Positions 42,668-51,089 of a DNA stretch of 61,075 nt are shown in pieces (within the stretch, counting starts at the first letter, position 1; each line of letters begins with the position of its first letter). This DNA is from Chryseosolibacter histidinae (lineage in GTDB: Bacteria > Bacteroidota > Bacteroidia > Cytophagales > Cyclobacteriaceae). Both the position numbers and the translations under genes were made by a program. The notes beneath the pieces were generated by a model, which ran no database searches, was not told the DNA's origin, and was given only the letters and a program-made list of their open reading frames with translations. The stretch spans positions 1-61,075 of the forward strand of contig NZ_JAHESF010000040.1 in assembly GCF_018598225.1 (NCBI RefSeq). The letters are read 5' to 3'.

Positions 42668-43942
42668 TTATAACCCGGTAGCCACTGTTTTGGCGCCGCG
42701 TTCTTTCACAAGCTCTGTGCGCACTTTCAACTTCCGGAAAAGGGTGAGTGGCTGAAGGGCAGCCCCCGCACGCAGCCGCGCTTCGGCAACGAGGGGACGC
42801 ACATCGGTACGATAGGCGGCCTGTAAGATCTCCTGCGCGCGGGTCACATCGTTTTCCTGCTGCGCCTGCTCCAGCTCCCTGCGGTTCACCAGCAACGCCT
42901 GTGCATAGGCCAGCTTGATCGCCTCCACAGATTGCAGCAGGTCTTCCAACGGATCTTTTACGTTGTGCGATGCATCGATCATCCAGCCAAGGTCTGTAGC
43001 GTGGTTCATGCCGCGGGCATCCATGCCTTCGATCAGCTCATTGAAGATCAGGAACAATTGATAAGGGCGGATGCTTCCCACGGTAAGGTCATCGTCTCCG
43101 TATTTTGAGTCGTTAAAATGAAATCCGCCAAGCTTCTTCTCCATCAGCAGCAGTGAAACGATCTGTTCGATGTTGGCATTGGGAAGGTGGTGGCCGAGGT
43201 CGACCAGTGTGTAGGCTTTCGGTCCCAGTTTGGAAGCGTAGAGCAACGACTGTCCCCAATCGCCAACGGTCATGGAATAGAAGTTCGGTTCAAAGGCTTT
43301 GTACTCCACAAACATCTTCCAGTTGTCGGGCAACGCGGCGTAGACCTGTTGCAGTCCATCCAGCGTATGCTGAAATGCCTTTCTGAAGTTCAGCTGGCCG
43401 GGGAAACACGAGCCGTCCGATAACCATACCGTGATAGAATCGGAACCGAGTGCTTTGCCATAGTGGATCACTTCGAGGTTGTGTTCGATGGCTTGGTCAC
43501 GCACCGCTTTGTTCACGTGCTGCAATGATCCGAACTTATAACTGTGCTTCTGGTCTTTCTGATCCTGAAAAGTGTTGGAGTTCACGGCATCGAACCGGAT
43601 GCCATGCTGTGCTGCAAGAATTTTGATCGCGTCTGCGTTTTTGGGAATGTCCCACGGAATGTGGAGCGAGATGGCCCCGCTCGATTTGTTCAGCGCATGG
43701 AGCAAACCGATGTCTTCGATCTTCTCTTCCAGGCTTCGCGGCTCACCTGCACCCGCAAATCTTCCGAAGCGTGTGCCGCCGGTGCCGAGCGCCCAGCTGG
43801 GGATGGCAATCTGGAAGGCCGTCAGTTTCTGAAGAACATCTTCAATATTGGCAACACCGTGCGCCGTAAATTCAAACCTGCGTTTGTGCTCCGCCAGCAA
43901 CGACTGGTTATGTTCGTCCACCTGATACTTTTCAAGCTGCAT
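42668..43942 (-). CDS. rhaI: L-rhamnose isomerase, RhaI type (TIM-barrel sugar isomerase)
   Basis: 424 residues matching the Pseudomonas-type RhaI (xylose isomerase-like TIM barrel) rather than E. coli RhaA. Motifs: FQIAIPSWALGTGGTRFGRF near 50-68, the metal-binding region VEYKAFEPNFYSMTVGDWGQ, TLVDLGHHLPNANIEQIV, and FHFNDSKYGDDDLTVG. It converts L-rhamnose to L-rhamnulose with a divalent metal. The gap of 162 bp to the upstream rhaEW gene contains a weak stem (44046-44060) that might attenuate transcription. Confidence 0.9.
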   Translation of the reverse strand: MQLEKYQVDEHNQSLLAEHKRRFEFTAHGVANIEDVLQKLTAFQIAIPSWALGTGGTRFGRFAGAGEPRSLEEKIEDIGLLHALNKSSGAISLHIPWDIPKNADAIKILAAQHGIRFDAVNSNTFQDQKDQKHSYKFGSLQHVNKAVRDQAIEHNLEVIHYGKALGSDSITVWLSDGSCFPGQLNFRKAFQHTLDGLQQVYAALPDNWKMFVEYKAFEPNFYSMTVGDWGQSLLYASKLGPKAYTLVDLGHHLPNANIEQIVSLLLMEKKLGGFHFNDSKYGDDDLTVGSIRPYQLFLIFNELIEGMDARGMNHATDLGWMIDASHNVKDPLEDLLQSVEAIKLAYAQALLVNRRELEQAQQENDVTRAQEILQAAYRTDVRPLVAEARLRAGAALQPLTLFRKLKVRTELVKERGAKTVATGL

Positions 43943-44104
43943 AACAAATGTTTAGGATAGATAAAATACTTCTTTTACAGCAATACTGCAGGGAGAATGG
44001 CTGAAATCTTTCCACAAGCTTTTATCTAACCTAGTTAAAAATACACAAGCCCGGAGCTTGCACAGGTAGATAGACTCGAAGAAATTGATTTACCCCTACG
44101 CCGC

Positions 44105-46228
44105 CTAGCGAACAAATCCGGGCGCCACGCCGCCATCAACATTCAGCACATTGCCGGTTGACTTGCTCAGCAATCCGCCTACAAAAGCAAAACATGCGTT
44201 GGCGATATCTTCGGGCAGGATCACTTCGTTCAGCAGTGTGCGCTTCGCATAGAAGGCCGGAAGCTCTTCCACTTTCACACCATAGGCTTTCGCTCTTCCC
44301 TCGGCCCATGCGCCAGCCCAGATCTTGCTGTCGGCGATCACGGCATCCGGGTTCACCACGTTCACCCTGATCTTGTCAGCACCGAGCTCTGCCGCGTTGA
44401 GACGACTCAGGTGAAGCTGGGCCGCTTTTGCCGATCCATACCCGGCGTTGTTCGGGCCCGACACCAGCGCATTCTTGCTCACAATGTTCAGCACATCGCC
44501 GCCAAGGCCCTGCTTGCGCATCACATTCACACCGGCCTGCGTGATCATGAACTGGCCTTTCACCAGGATGTCATACAGCAGGTCCCAGTCTTTTTCGGTA
44601 TGGTCTTCCAGCGGTTTGGAGATGGAGATGCCCGCGTTGCTCACAATGATGTCAACACCACCGAATGCAAGCGCCGCAGTTTTCATGGCTTGCCGAATGT
44701 TGTCACTGTTCGTTACATCCATCAGCGTAGACGCAAACACATCTTTACCATAGAGCTTCTTAAAATCGTTCTCAGCTTCCGTGAGCCGGCTCTGATCATT
44801 GTCGCTGATGATCACACAAGCGCCTTCATCGGCAAACTTTTTCAGGATAGCCTTCCCGATACCTCCGGCGCTGCCCGTAACCAGCGCGATCTTGCCAGAC
44901 AATGGCTTGGGCTTCGGCATGCGCTGAAGCTTGGCCTCTTCCAGCAACCAGTACTCAATATTAAATGCTTCCTGCCTTGGTAATGATGTATATTCAGAAA
45001 TAGCTTCGGCACCTTTCATCACGTTGATGGCGTTGATGTAAAACTCCGCCGCCACCCTGGCTGTCTGTTTGTCTTTGGCGAACGTGAACATGCCGATGCC
45101 GGGATACAAGATCACCACGGGGTTGGCATCGCGTATGGGAGGACTGTCAGGATGTTTGCATGTTTCGTAGTATTCCCTGTACATGGCGCGGTATGCTTCA
45201 AAAGCAGGCGCCAGTTTTTCTTTAATAGTCTTGACGTCTGAAAGATCCTGATCCGGCGAAAGACTCAACACAAGAGGGCTGATCTTGGTGCGCAGAAAAT
45301 GATCCGGGCAGCTGGTGCCCATGGGTGCGAGCCGGTCGAGGTCTTTCGAGTTGATGTATTCGAGCACGCGATCGTCATCCGTGAAGTGGCCGATCATGCG
45401 TGTCTGACTCGAGCAGAATCCACGCAGGATGGGTGCAAGCGCGGAGGCCTGCTCCAGGCGTTGTGCCTTGTCAGGACTTTTCAACTTCGTGCCACCAAAC
45501 ACAGGTCTTCGCTTGCCTAAATTCTCTTCGAGGTACTCGGCGCAGCGCTCCACCACTTCGAGCGTGTTCATGTAACTTTCATAAGCGGTGTCTCCCCAGG
45601 TGAAAAGCCCGTGCGACCCCAGCATGATACCGCGGATGCCCGGTGTTTCTTCCACACACTGCCTCAGCTTCAGACCCAGGTCAAAGCCGGGACGTTGCCA
45701 TTCCACCCAGCCGATGGTGCCGTTGAACAGCTCGCGGGTGATGCGCTTTCCATCTTTGGCCGCCGCAATAGCGATGGCCGCATCAGGGTGAAGGTGATCG
45801 ATGTGTTTGAAAGGCAGAAAACCGTGAAGGGGCGTATCGATGGAAGGCGCCTTCGACTGAAGATCGTAGATGCAGTGATTGAAGAGCTCAACCATCTCAT
45901 CTTCGTACTGGATGCCGCGGTAAACATTGGTGAGACTCCTCAGCCGGTCAACGTACAGGGCTGCAAGTCCGCTGCGTTTTAAAGTACCGATGTCGCCGCC
46001 GGAGCCTTTCACCCACATGATCTCCGTCTCCTTTCCGGTGAGTGGGTCTTTCGCCATGGCCTTGCACGACGTATTTCCACCACCGTAGTTGGTCAACCGG
46101 AGGTCGGCCCCCAGCAGGTTAGACCGGTAAATGAGAAGGGCCACTTCATCGCCAGCCAGTTCTGATGCCTTTTTTTCGTCCCACAGGTAGCTGACGTGCC
46201 TGAATTTCGTTTGTGTTGTAGCAGCCAT
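44105..46228 (-). CDS. rhaEW: Bifunctional rhamnulose-1-phosphate aldolase / lactaldehyde dehydrogenase (RhaEW)
   Basis: 707 residues in two parts. Residues 1 to about 420 are a class II aldolase/adducin-type domain (NYGGGNTSCKAM, IMWVKGSGGDIG, HLHPDAAIAIAA, GIMLGSHGLFTWG), which cleaves rhamnulose-1-phosphate into DHAP and L-lactaldehyde. From about 440 there is an SDR domain with TGSAGGIG, NAGIS and the catalytic YGSAK, thought to oxidise L-lactaldehyde to L-lactate with NAD (family knowledge from RhaEW of Bacillus and others). It starts 26 bp after rhaT. The fused oxidation step supplies the lactate used by LutABC in the same operon. Confidence 0.94.
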   Translation of the reverse strand: MAATTQTKFRHVSYLWDEKKASELAGDEVALLIYRSNLLGADLRLTNYGGGNTSCKAMAKDPLTGKETEIMWVKGSGGDIGTLKRSGLAALYVDRLRSLTNVYRGIQYEDEMVELFNHCIYDLQSKAPSIDTPLHGFLPFKHIDHLHPDAAIAIAAAKDGKRITRELFNGTIGWVEWQRPGFDLGLKLRQCVEETPGIRGIMLGSHGLFTWGDTAYESYMNTLEVVERCAEYLEENLGKRRPVFGGTKLKSPDKAQRLEQASALAPILRGFCSSQTRMIGHFTDDDRVLEYINSKDLDRLAPMGTSCPDHFLRTKISPLVLSLSPDQDLSDVKTIKEKLAPAFEAYRAMYREYYETCKHPDSPPIRDANPVVILYPGIGMFTFAKDKQTARVAAEFYINAINVMKGAEAISEYTSLPRQEAFNIEYWLLEEAKLQRMPKPKPLSGKIALVTGSAGGIGKAILKKFADEGACVIISDNDQSRLTEAENDFKKLYGKDVFASTLMDVTNSDNIRQAMKTAALAFGGVDIIVSNAGISISKPLEDHTEKDWDLLYDILVKGQFMITQAGVNVMRKQGLGGDVLNIVSKNALVSGPNNAGYGSAKAAQLHLSRLNAAELGADKIRVNVVNPDAVIADSKIWAGAWAEGRAKAYGVKVEELPAFYAKRTLLNEVILPEDIANACFAFVGGLLSKSTGNVLNVDGGVAPGFVR

Positions 46229-46254
46229 ATAGTTGATATTTTTATTAAATACGC

Positions 46255-47313
46255 TTATTCAGTAAGGGCGTTACCAATTCCTACCAGAAAAACCGAAGCG
46301 AGAATAGTGAGGATGCCGGTAGCGATGGTGAACTTTGTTTTCACGCTCACGCCCTTCCACTCCTTCAGCGCAATGCCCCACATATTGGATACCAGGATGA
46401 TGAACGCCATGTGCAAGATCCACGAGCTGGCGCCGTTGCCGAGCTTGCTTTCACCCATGCCGTAAAAAAAGAACTGAAGAAACCATGTTGTGCCGGCGAG
46501 CGCGGAGAATAAATAGTTGTTTGCCAACGGAGCCTTCGCACTGGTGTAGTCGCCGAGCGTTTTGTTCTGAAGATGAAGAATGATACACCAGAGAAAATTA
46601 GTGGTAAGTCCGCCCCACAGCAGCACCACATAGGTGACATTATTTTGGAACAGCGGATTATAACCTTGCTGCACCGCGGCCTCAGCCATGGGTTTACCCG
46701 CTTCAATGCCGAAATTAAAACAGGCGCTCAGGATACCCGATATCGTGGCAACAACAAGTCCCTTCCCGAGGTTGAACTCGGCGATGCTTTTTTTCTTTTG
46801 TGCTTCGGGCAGATCTTTCTCCTTCAGCATGCCTGCGCGGCCACAGATGAAAATACCCAGCAGGCACACCAGCACACCCAACAGCACCAGCTGGCCTCCG
46901 CCCGAAGAAAGCATGTCTGAGAACGTGACCTTGCCGGCTTGTTGCGAATAATTATAATAAATGGGTGGGATGAGCGATCCAAAGGCCGCGCAATATCCGA
47001 GGATCACGGAATTACCCAGCGACATGCCCAGGTAACGGATGCCGAGGCCGTAAGTGAGTCCGCCGATGCCCCACAAAACACCCATAGTATAAGTCCATGC
47101 AAGGGTCGATGCGTCGGTCTGACTGATGATCTCGGAGAAACCCGGCAGTGTCAGCGCTGCAGCGATGGGAGGCACGATCAGCCATGAGAACAAACCGCCG
47201 ATAAGCCAGTAAGTTTCCCAGGCCCATCCCTTAACTTTTTTGAAGGCCATGTAGAAACTTCCTGAGGCGAAGCCGCCCAGAAAATGAAACAATACACCAA
47301 GAATAATTCCCAT
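46255..47313 (-). CDS. rhaT: L-rhamnose-proton symporter RhaT
   Basis: 352 residues with about ten membrane segments of the DMT-like RhaT family: GILFHFLGGFASGSFYMAFKK, WETYWLIGGLFSWLIVPP, LGIRYLGMSLGNSVILGYC, and NFLWCIILHLQNKTLGDY. It imports L-rhamnose across the inner membrane with protons. First gene of the minus-strand rhamnose operon and divergent from rhaM across 213 bp that hold a -7-like box (TAAAATTG, 47348-47355) and 10-bp-spaced CTGTCATG repeats. Confidence 0.94.
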   Translation of the reverse strand: MGIILGVLFHFLGGFASGSFYMAFKKVKGWAWETYWLIGGLFSWLIVPPIAAALTLPGFSEIISQTDASTLAWTYTMGVLWGIGGLTYGLGIRYLGMSLGNSVILGYCAAFGSLIPPIYYNYSQQAGKVTFSDMLSSGGGQLVLLGVLVCLLGIFICGRAGMLKEKDLPEAQKKKSIAEFNLGKGLVVATISGILSACFNFGIEAGKPMAEAAVQQGYNPLFQNNVTYVVLLWGGLTTNFLWCIILHLQNKTLGDYTSAKAPLANNYLFSALAGTTWFLQFFFYGMGESKLGNGASSWILHMAFIILVSNMWGIALKEWKGVSVKTKFTIATGILTILASVFLVGIGNALTE

Positions 47314-47374
47314 GAGCTGTGTTTTTGCGAACGGTGGAACAGAATAACAATTTTATGACTCGATAGAGGTATGT

Positions 47375-47392
47375 CTGTCATGTACTGTCATG
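47375..47392. promoter_or_regulatory. Direct repeat in the rhaT-rhaM divergent promoter region
   Basis: CTGTCATG occurs twice, at 47375-47382 and 47385-47392, exactly one helical turn apart. On the minus strand it lies 20 bp upstream of a one-mismatch -7 box (TAAAATTG, 47348-47355) for rhaT. That is where a transcription activator bound next to the -33 region would sit. No cognate regulator is in the window. Confidence 0.45.
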
Positions 47393-47526
47393 CTTTTTGA
47401 CCGGTTGTGGAAATCAAACCAACATCCCCTCTTCTATGAACGCGTTCTTCATCTCTTCAACAGCCCGGTAGTACAGGATACCTTTCGTTTTTCTGGATGA
47501 CTAGCTTTAACTTCCACAAAAAAAAC

Positions 47527-47841
47527 ATGAACCGCACAGCCTTTAAGATGAAACTGAAGCCCGGCTACAAAGAAGAGTATAAAAAAAGACACGACAATCT
47601 CTGGCCCGGTTTAAAAACACTGTTAAAGAACGCCGGCGTCAGCGACTATTCCATTTTTATCGATGAAGAAACCGATACCCTCTTTGCGGTTCAGAGAACA
47701 GCCGGCACGGGCGGATCGCAGGACCTTGGCAAGGAAGCGCTGGTGAAACAGTGGTGGGCATACATGGCCGATATCATGGAAGTAAACCCTGATAATTCGC
47801 CAGTATCTGTACCGTTAGAAGAAGTCTTTTATCTCGAATAA
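47527..47841 (+). CDS. rhaM: L-rhamnose mutarotase
   Basis: 104 residues of the RhaM/YiiL (DUF718) family: AFKMKLKPGYKEEYKKRHDNLWPGL at the start and ALVKQWWAYMADIMEVNPDNSPV near the end. It interconverts alpha and beta anomers of L-rhamnose so the isomerase receives its preferred form. The ATG at 47527 gives the family N-terminus; the upstream in-frame start at 47497 would add ten residues. A one-mismatch -7 box (TACCTTTC) is at 47479-47486. Confidence 0.94.
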   Translation: MNRTAFKMKLKPGYKEEYKKRHDNLWPGLKTLLKNAGVSDYSIFIDEETDTLFAVQRTAGTGGSQDLGKEALVKQWWAYMADIMEVNPDNSPVSVPLEEVFYLE

Positions 47842-47843
47842 AA

Positions 47844-47925
47844 ATTGGGCATTGAGGCGTTAAGACGATCTTTGTATCCCGCTGCATTTTCCAATGCCCA
47901 ATGCCTGACCTCCCAATGCCAATAC
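47844..47925. repeat. Heptad array and inverted repeat, CCAATGC type
   Basis: ATTGGGCATTG at 47844-47854 is the exact complement of 47892-47902. From 47891, CCAATGC repeats twice at 7-nt spacing; further CCAATG copies follow with small indels up to 47925. It begins 2 bp after the rhaM stop and lies before the GH106 gene. Confidence 0.85.
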
Positions 47926-47957
47926 CTTTGTATAAAAACAAAAATTTGATCCCTTAG

Positions 47958-50870
47958 ATGAACCCTGTTTCGAAAGCATTATTCCCCCTCATTATTGCAG
48001 CGGTGATCATCGTCTGTCAGTCGTGCGATAACACACCGCCGCGCCAACCGGGATGGCCGGAGATCACCTCTGAAACCAGGCCGTGGACCCGCTGGTGGTG
48101 GCACGGCAATGCGCTGACAAAAGAAGGGATCACAGCAGAAATGGAAGCCTACAAAAAAGCAGGCATCGGCGGACTCGAAATAACACCCATCTACGGCGTG
48201 CACGGATATGAAGACCGGTTCATCAACTACCTCTCGCCACAGTGGATGGAGCTGCTCATGCACACGCTGAAAGAAGGTGAGCGCCTGGGGCTGGGCATCG
48301 ATATGGCTACGGGCACGGGCTGGCCATTCGGCGGACCCTGGATCGGCGCTGAAGATGCGTGCAAGAATATGTACCACAAGGTCTTTGAGCTAAAAGGCGG
48401 AGAGACCCTGAAAGAACCGGTTCAATATATTCAGCAACCGTATTTGCGGGCGGTCGGCAGCCAGATCTACGAAGTGCATGACAACCCTGTGGTTGGCGCC
48501 GAGCCCAAGGGTAGCCGCAAGGAGCCGCTCATGCAGGCCAGTGGAAAACAGATCAGGATCGAAGACCTGGTCGATCCCATTGCAAACAATAAAAATCTTC
48601 AGGCGCTGGCCATCGACCAGGTACAATTCGAAAAGCCAATACCGTTGCAAACACTGATGGCCTACAACGAGTCTGGTGAGGTGCTCGACCTTACCGGTAA
48701 AGTTGATGCAAAGGGAAAACTGAACTGGGTTGCACCCGAAGGAAATTGGAAACTCTACGCTGTATTCCAGGGATGGCACGGCAAAATGGTGGAGCGCGCA
48801 GGGCCTGGCGGCGAAGGAAATGTGATCGACCATTTCTCGGCAGATGCATTGGCGCATTATTTCACCAGGTTCGATAGTGCCTTCAGAGCTCACAACATCA
48901 AATCGCTGCGCAGCTTCTTCAATGACTCCTACGAAGTAGACGACGCCCGCGGCGCAGCAGACTGGACCCCTGAATTGCTGAATGAGTTTGCCAGGCGCAG
49001 GGGCTACGATCTGCGTCATCATTTGCCGGCACTGTTGGGTCACGATACCGAAGAAAAGAACCAACGCGTGCTCAGCGATTACCGCGAAACCATTTCGGAG
49101 CTGCTGCTGACCAACTTCACACAACCCTGGAAAGCGTGGGCACACAAGCACGCCGCGCTTGTACGCAACCAGGCGCACGGATCGCCCGCCAACATCCTCG
49201 ACCTTTATGCCACGGTAGATATCCCCGAGATCGAAGGCGTGGAACCACTGCGCATCCGCATGGCATCTTCGGCCGGAAATGTTACGGGAAAAAAACTGGT
49301 CTCATCCGAGTCGGCAACATGGCTGAACGAACATTTTGAGTCCAACCTTTCCGATATCAAAACCGCGCTTGACCGGTTCATGCTCAACGGTGTCAATCAT
49401 ATTTTCTATCACGGCACTTCTTATTCACCGCCGGGTGAACCGTGGCCGGGATGGCTCTTCTACGCCGCCGTGCACCTGAACCCCAGAAATTCTCTGTGGA
49501 ACGATTTCGATGCGCTCAACCAGTACGTGGCGCGTTGCCAGTCATTTCTGCAGCGCACAAAACCCGACAACGATGTGCTGCTTTACTATCCGGTCTATGA
49601 CCGCTTTGCTGTGCATGGCCAGGAAATGATCGAACACTTTGATGGCATCGGCAAGCAGTTTGCCGGAACAACTTTTGCATATGCGGCCGAAAAAATGCTG
49701 GCGAAGGGATACGCGTTCGATTTTATCTCCGACGCCCAGATCGAAAAAACGATCTTCAAAGACGGCACACTGGTAACCGAGGGCAATAGTGCATACACAA
49801 CACTGGTGGTCCCGCATTGCCGTTTCATTCCTTTGGCAACGCTGAAGAAGATCGTTGCGCTGGCCGAAAAGGGCGCTACCATTATCATGCTGCAGGGCGC
49901 TCCTGATGCTGCCGCAGGATACGCGGACCTGGAAAATAAAAAGCATTCATTCGAAGCGCTGATCAACCAATTTCATGAAGGCCCCAAAGTGCTGGAAGGC
50001 GACAGCATTGACGTGCTGCTGCAACAGGTCGGCACCCGGAGAGAAGCCATGACCGATGCCGGCATCAGCTTCATCCGGAAAAAAGATGAGAATGGAACCA
50101 CTGTGTACCTGATCAGCAATTCGAAGGATACACCATTTGAAGGATGGCTGCCGTTACAAATAAAACCGGAGACGGTGATCCTGTACGACGCCATGACGGG
50201 CGAATACGGAAAAGGCAGGATGCGAACCGGCAACAATGCAACGGCTGAGGTATACGTACAGCTCACGCCACGCCAGACCCTGATCGTGGAAGCACAGCAG
50301 AAGTCAGTGACAGCAGATGATTTCCCGTATTATAAAACGTCTGGCCCGGCAGTAGCGCTCAAAGGACCGTGGAAGATCGCCTTCGCTGCAGGTGGGCCGG
50401 AGTTACCACCCGCTGTCACGGCAGATACGCTGGCATCATGGACCACTTATGGAAAACCGTACGAGCCCTTCTCCGGAACGGCGGTGTATACGTTGTCATT
50501 CAGCAAGCCCGAAGCGCAGGCGGAAGCATGGCTGCTCGACCTGGGCGTGGTGAAAGAAAGCGCCGAGGCAATTTTGAATGGTAAGTCCCTGGGCAAGTTG
50601 ATCGGCCCTGCTTATACGGTGCGTGTAGACGCTTCACTTTTGAAAGCCGACAACCAGCTCGAGGTAAGGGTCTCTAACCTGATGGCTAACCGCATTGCCG
50701 ACATGGACAAGCGAAACGTCTTCTGGAAGAAGTTTTACAACGTGAATTTCCCGGCGCGCAAAGTAGAGAACCGAAAGCATAACATATTCGATGCTTCAGG
50801 CTGGCTTCCGCGCGATTCAGGGTTGATCGGTCCTGTGCGGTTGCTGCCGGTAGCGGTCGGGGGGCAGTAG
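47958..50870 (+). CDS. GH106-type alpha-L-rhamnosidase lipoprotein
   Basis: 970 residues. A lipoprotein signal peptide (FPLIIAAVIIVCQSCDN) puts the acylated Cys near residue 23. The catalytic region opens RPWTRWWWHGNALTKEGIT, then GIGGLEITPIYGVHGYED and GMATGTGWPFGGP-like GIDMATGTGWPFGGPW, as in GH106 enzymes of Bacteroides. A C-terminal jelly-roll domain (AWLLDLGVVKESAEAILNGK) is typical. It should remove terminal alpha-L-rhamnose from glycans such as pectin side chains, at the cell surface or in the periplasm. The placement between rhaM and SusCD supports the assignment. Confidence 0.9.
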   Translation: MNPVSKALFPLIIAAVIIVCQSCDNTPPRQPGWPEITSETRPWTRWWWHGNALTKEGITAEMEAYKKAGIGGLEITPIYGVHGYEDRFINYLSPQWMELLMHTLKEGERLGLGIDMATGTGWPFGGPWIGAEDACKNMYHKVFELKGGETLKEPVQYIQQPYLRAVGSQIYEVHDNPVVGAEPKGSRKEPLMQASGKQIRIEDLVDPIANNKNLQALAIDQVQFEKPIPLQTLMAYNESGEVLDLTGKVDAKGKLNWVAPEGNWKLYAVFQGWHGKMVERAGPGGEGNVIDHFSADALAHYFTRFDSAFRAHNIKSLRSFFNDSYEVDDARGAADWTPELLNEFARRRGYDLRHHLPALLGHDTEEKNQRVLSDYRETISELLLTNFTQPWKAWAHKHAALVRNQAHGSPANILDLYATVDIPEIEGVEPLRIRMASSAGNVTGKKLVSSESATWLNEHFESNLSDIKTALDRFMLNGVNHIFYHGTSYSPPGEPWPGWLFYAAVHLNPRNSLWNDFDALNQYVARCQSFLQRTKPDNDVLLYYPVYDRFAVHGQEMIEHFDGIGKQFAGTTFAYAAEKMLAKGYAFDFISDAQIEKTIFKDGTLVTEGNSAYTTLVVPHCRFIPLATLKKIVALAEKGATIIMLQGAPDAAAGYADLENKKHSFEALINQFHEGPKVLEGDSIDVLLQQVGTRREAMTDAGISFIRKKDENGTTVYLISNSKDTPFEGWLPLQIKPETVILYDAMTGEYGKGRMRTGNNATAEVYVQLTPRQTLIVEAQQKSVTADDFPYYKTSGPAVALKGPWKIAFAAGGPELPPAVTADTLASWTTYGKPYEPFSGTAVYTLSFSKPEAQAEAWLLDLGVVKESAEAILNGKSLGKLIGPAYTVRVDASLLKADNQLEVRVSNLMANRIADMDKRNVFWKKFYNVNFPARKVENRKHNIFDASGWLPRDSGLIGPVRLLPVAVGGQ

Positions 50871-51089
50871 GCTGAAGGCAGAATCTTACATCAGTTCGTA
50901 TTTTGTGAAACTTTTTTTGACTTATAACTAATTGGTAATAAGGCGTTTCACTGTATTTTTTATTGATTTTTTCAAACGATTACACAAACGGTATAGTGCA
51001 GGACAGTTTCCTTTATCTTAGGGTGTACATTCGTAAGGATCGTGCAATCGATTGCGCATCCTATCAAATTAACTCTAACCCTAAATCGT

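Noticed and set aside
44024-44071. Stem between rhaEW and rhaI as a terminator or attenuator
   Set aside because: Only a 5-bp inner stem (CAAGC/GCTTG) and a bulged outer stem, with a weak T-tract; mentioned under rhaI but not called.
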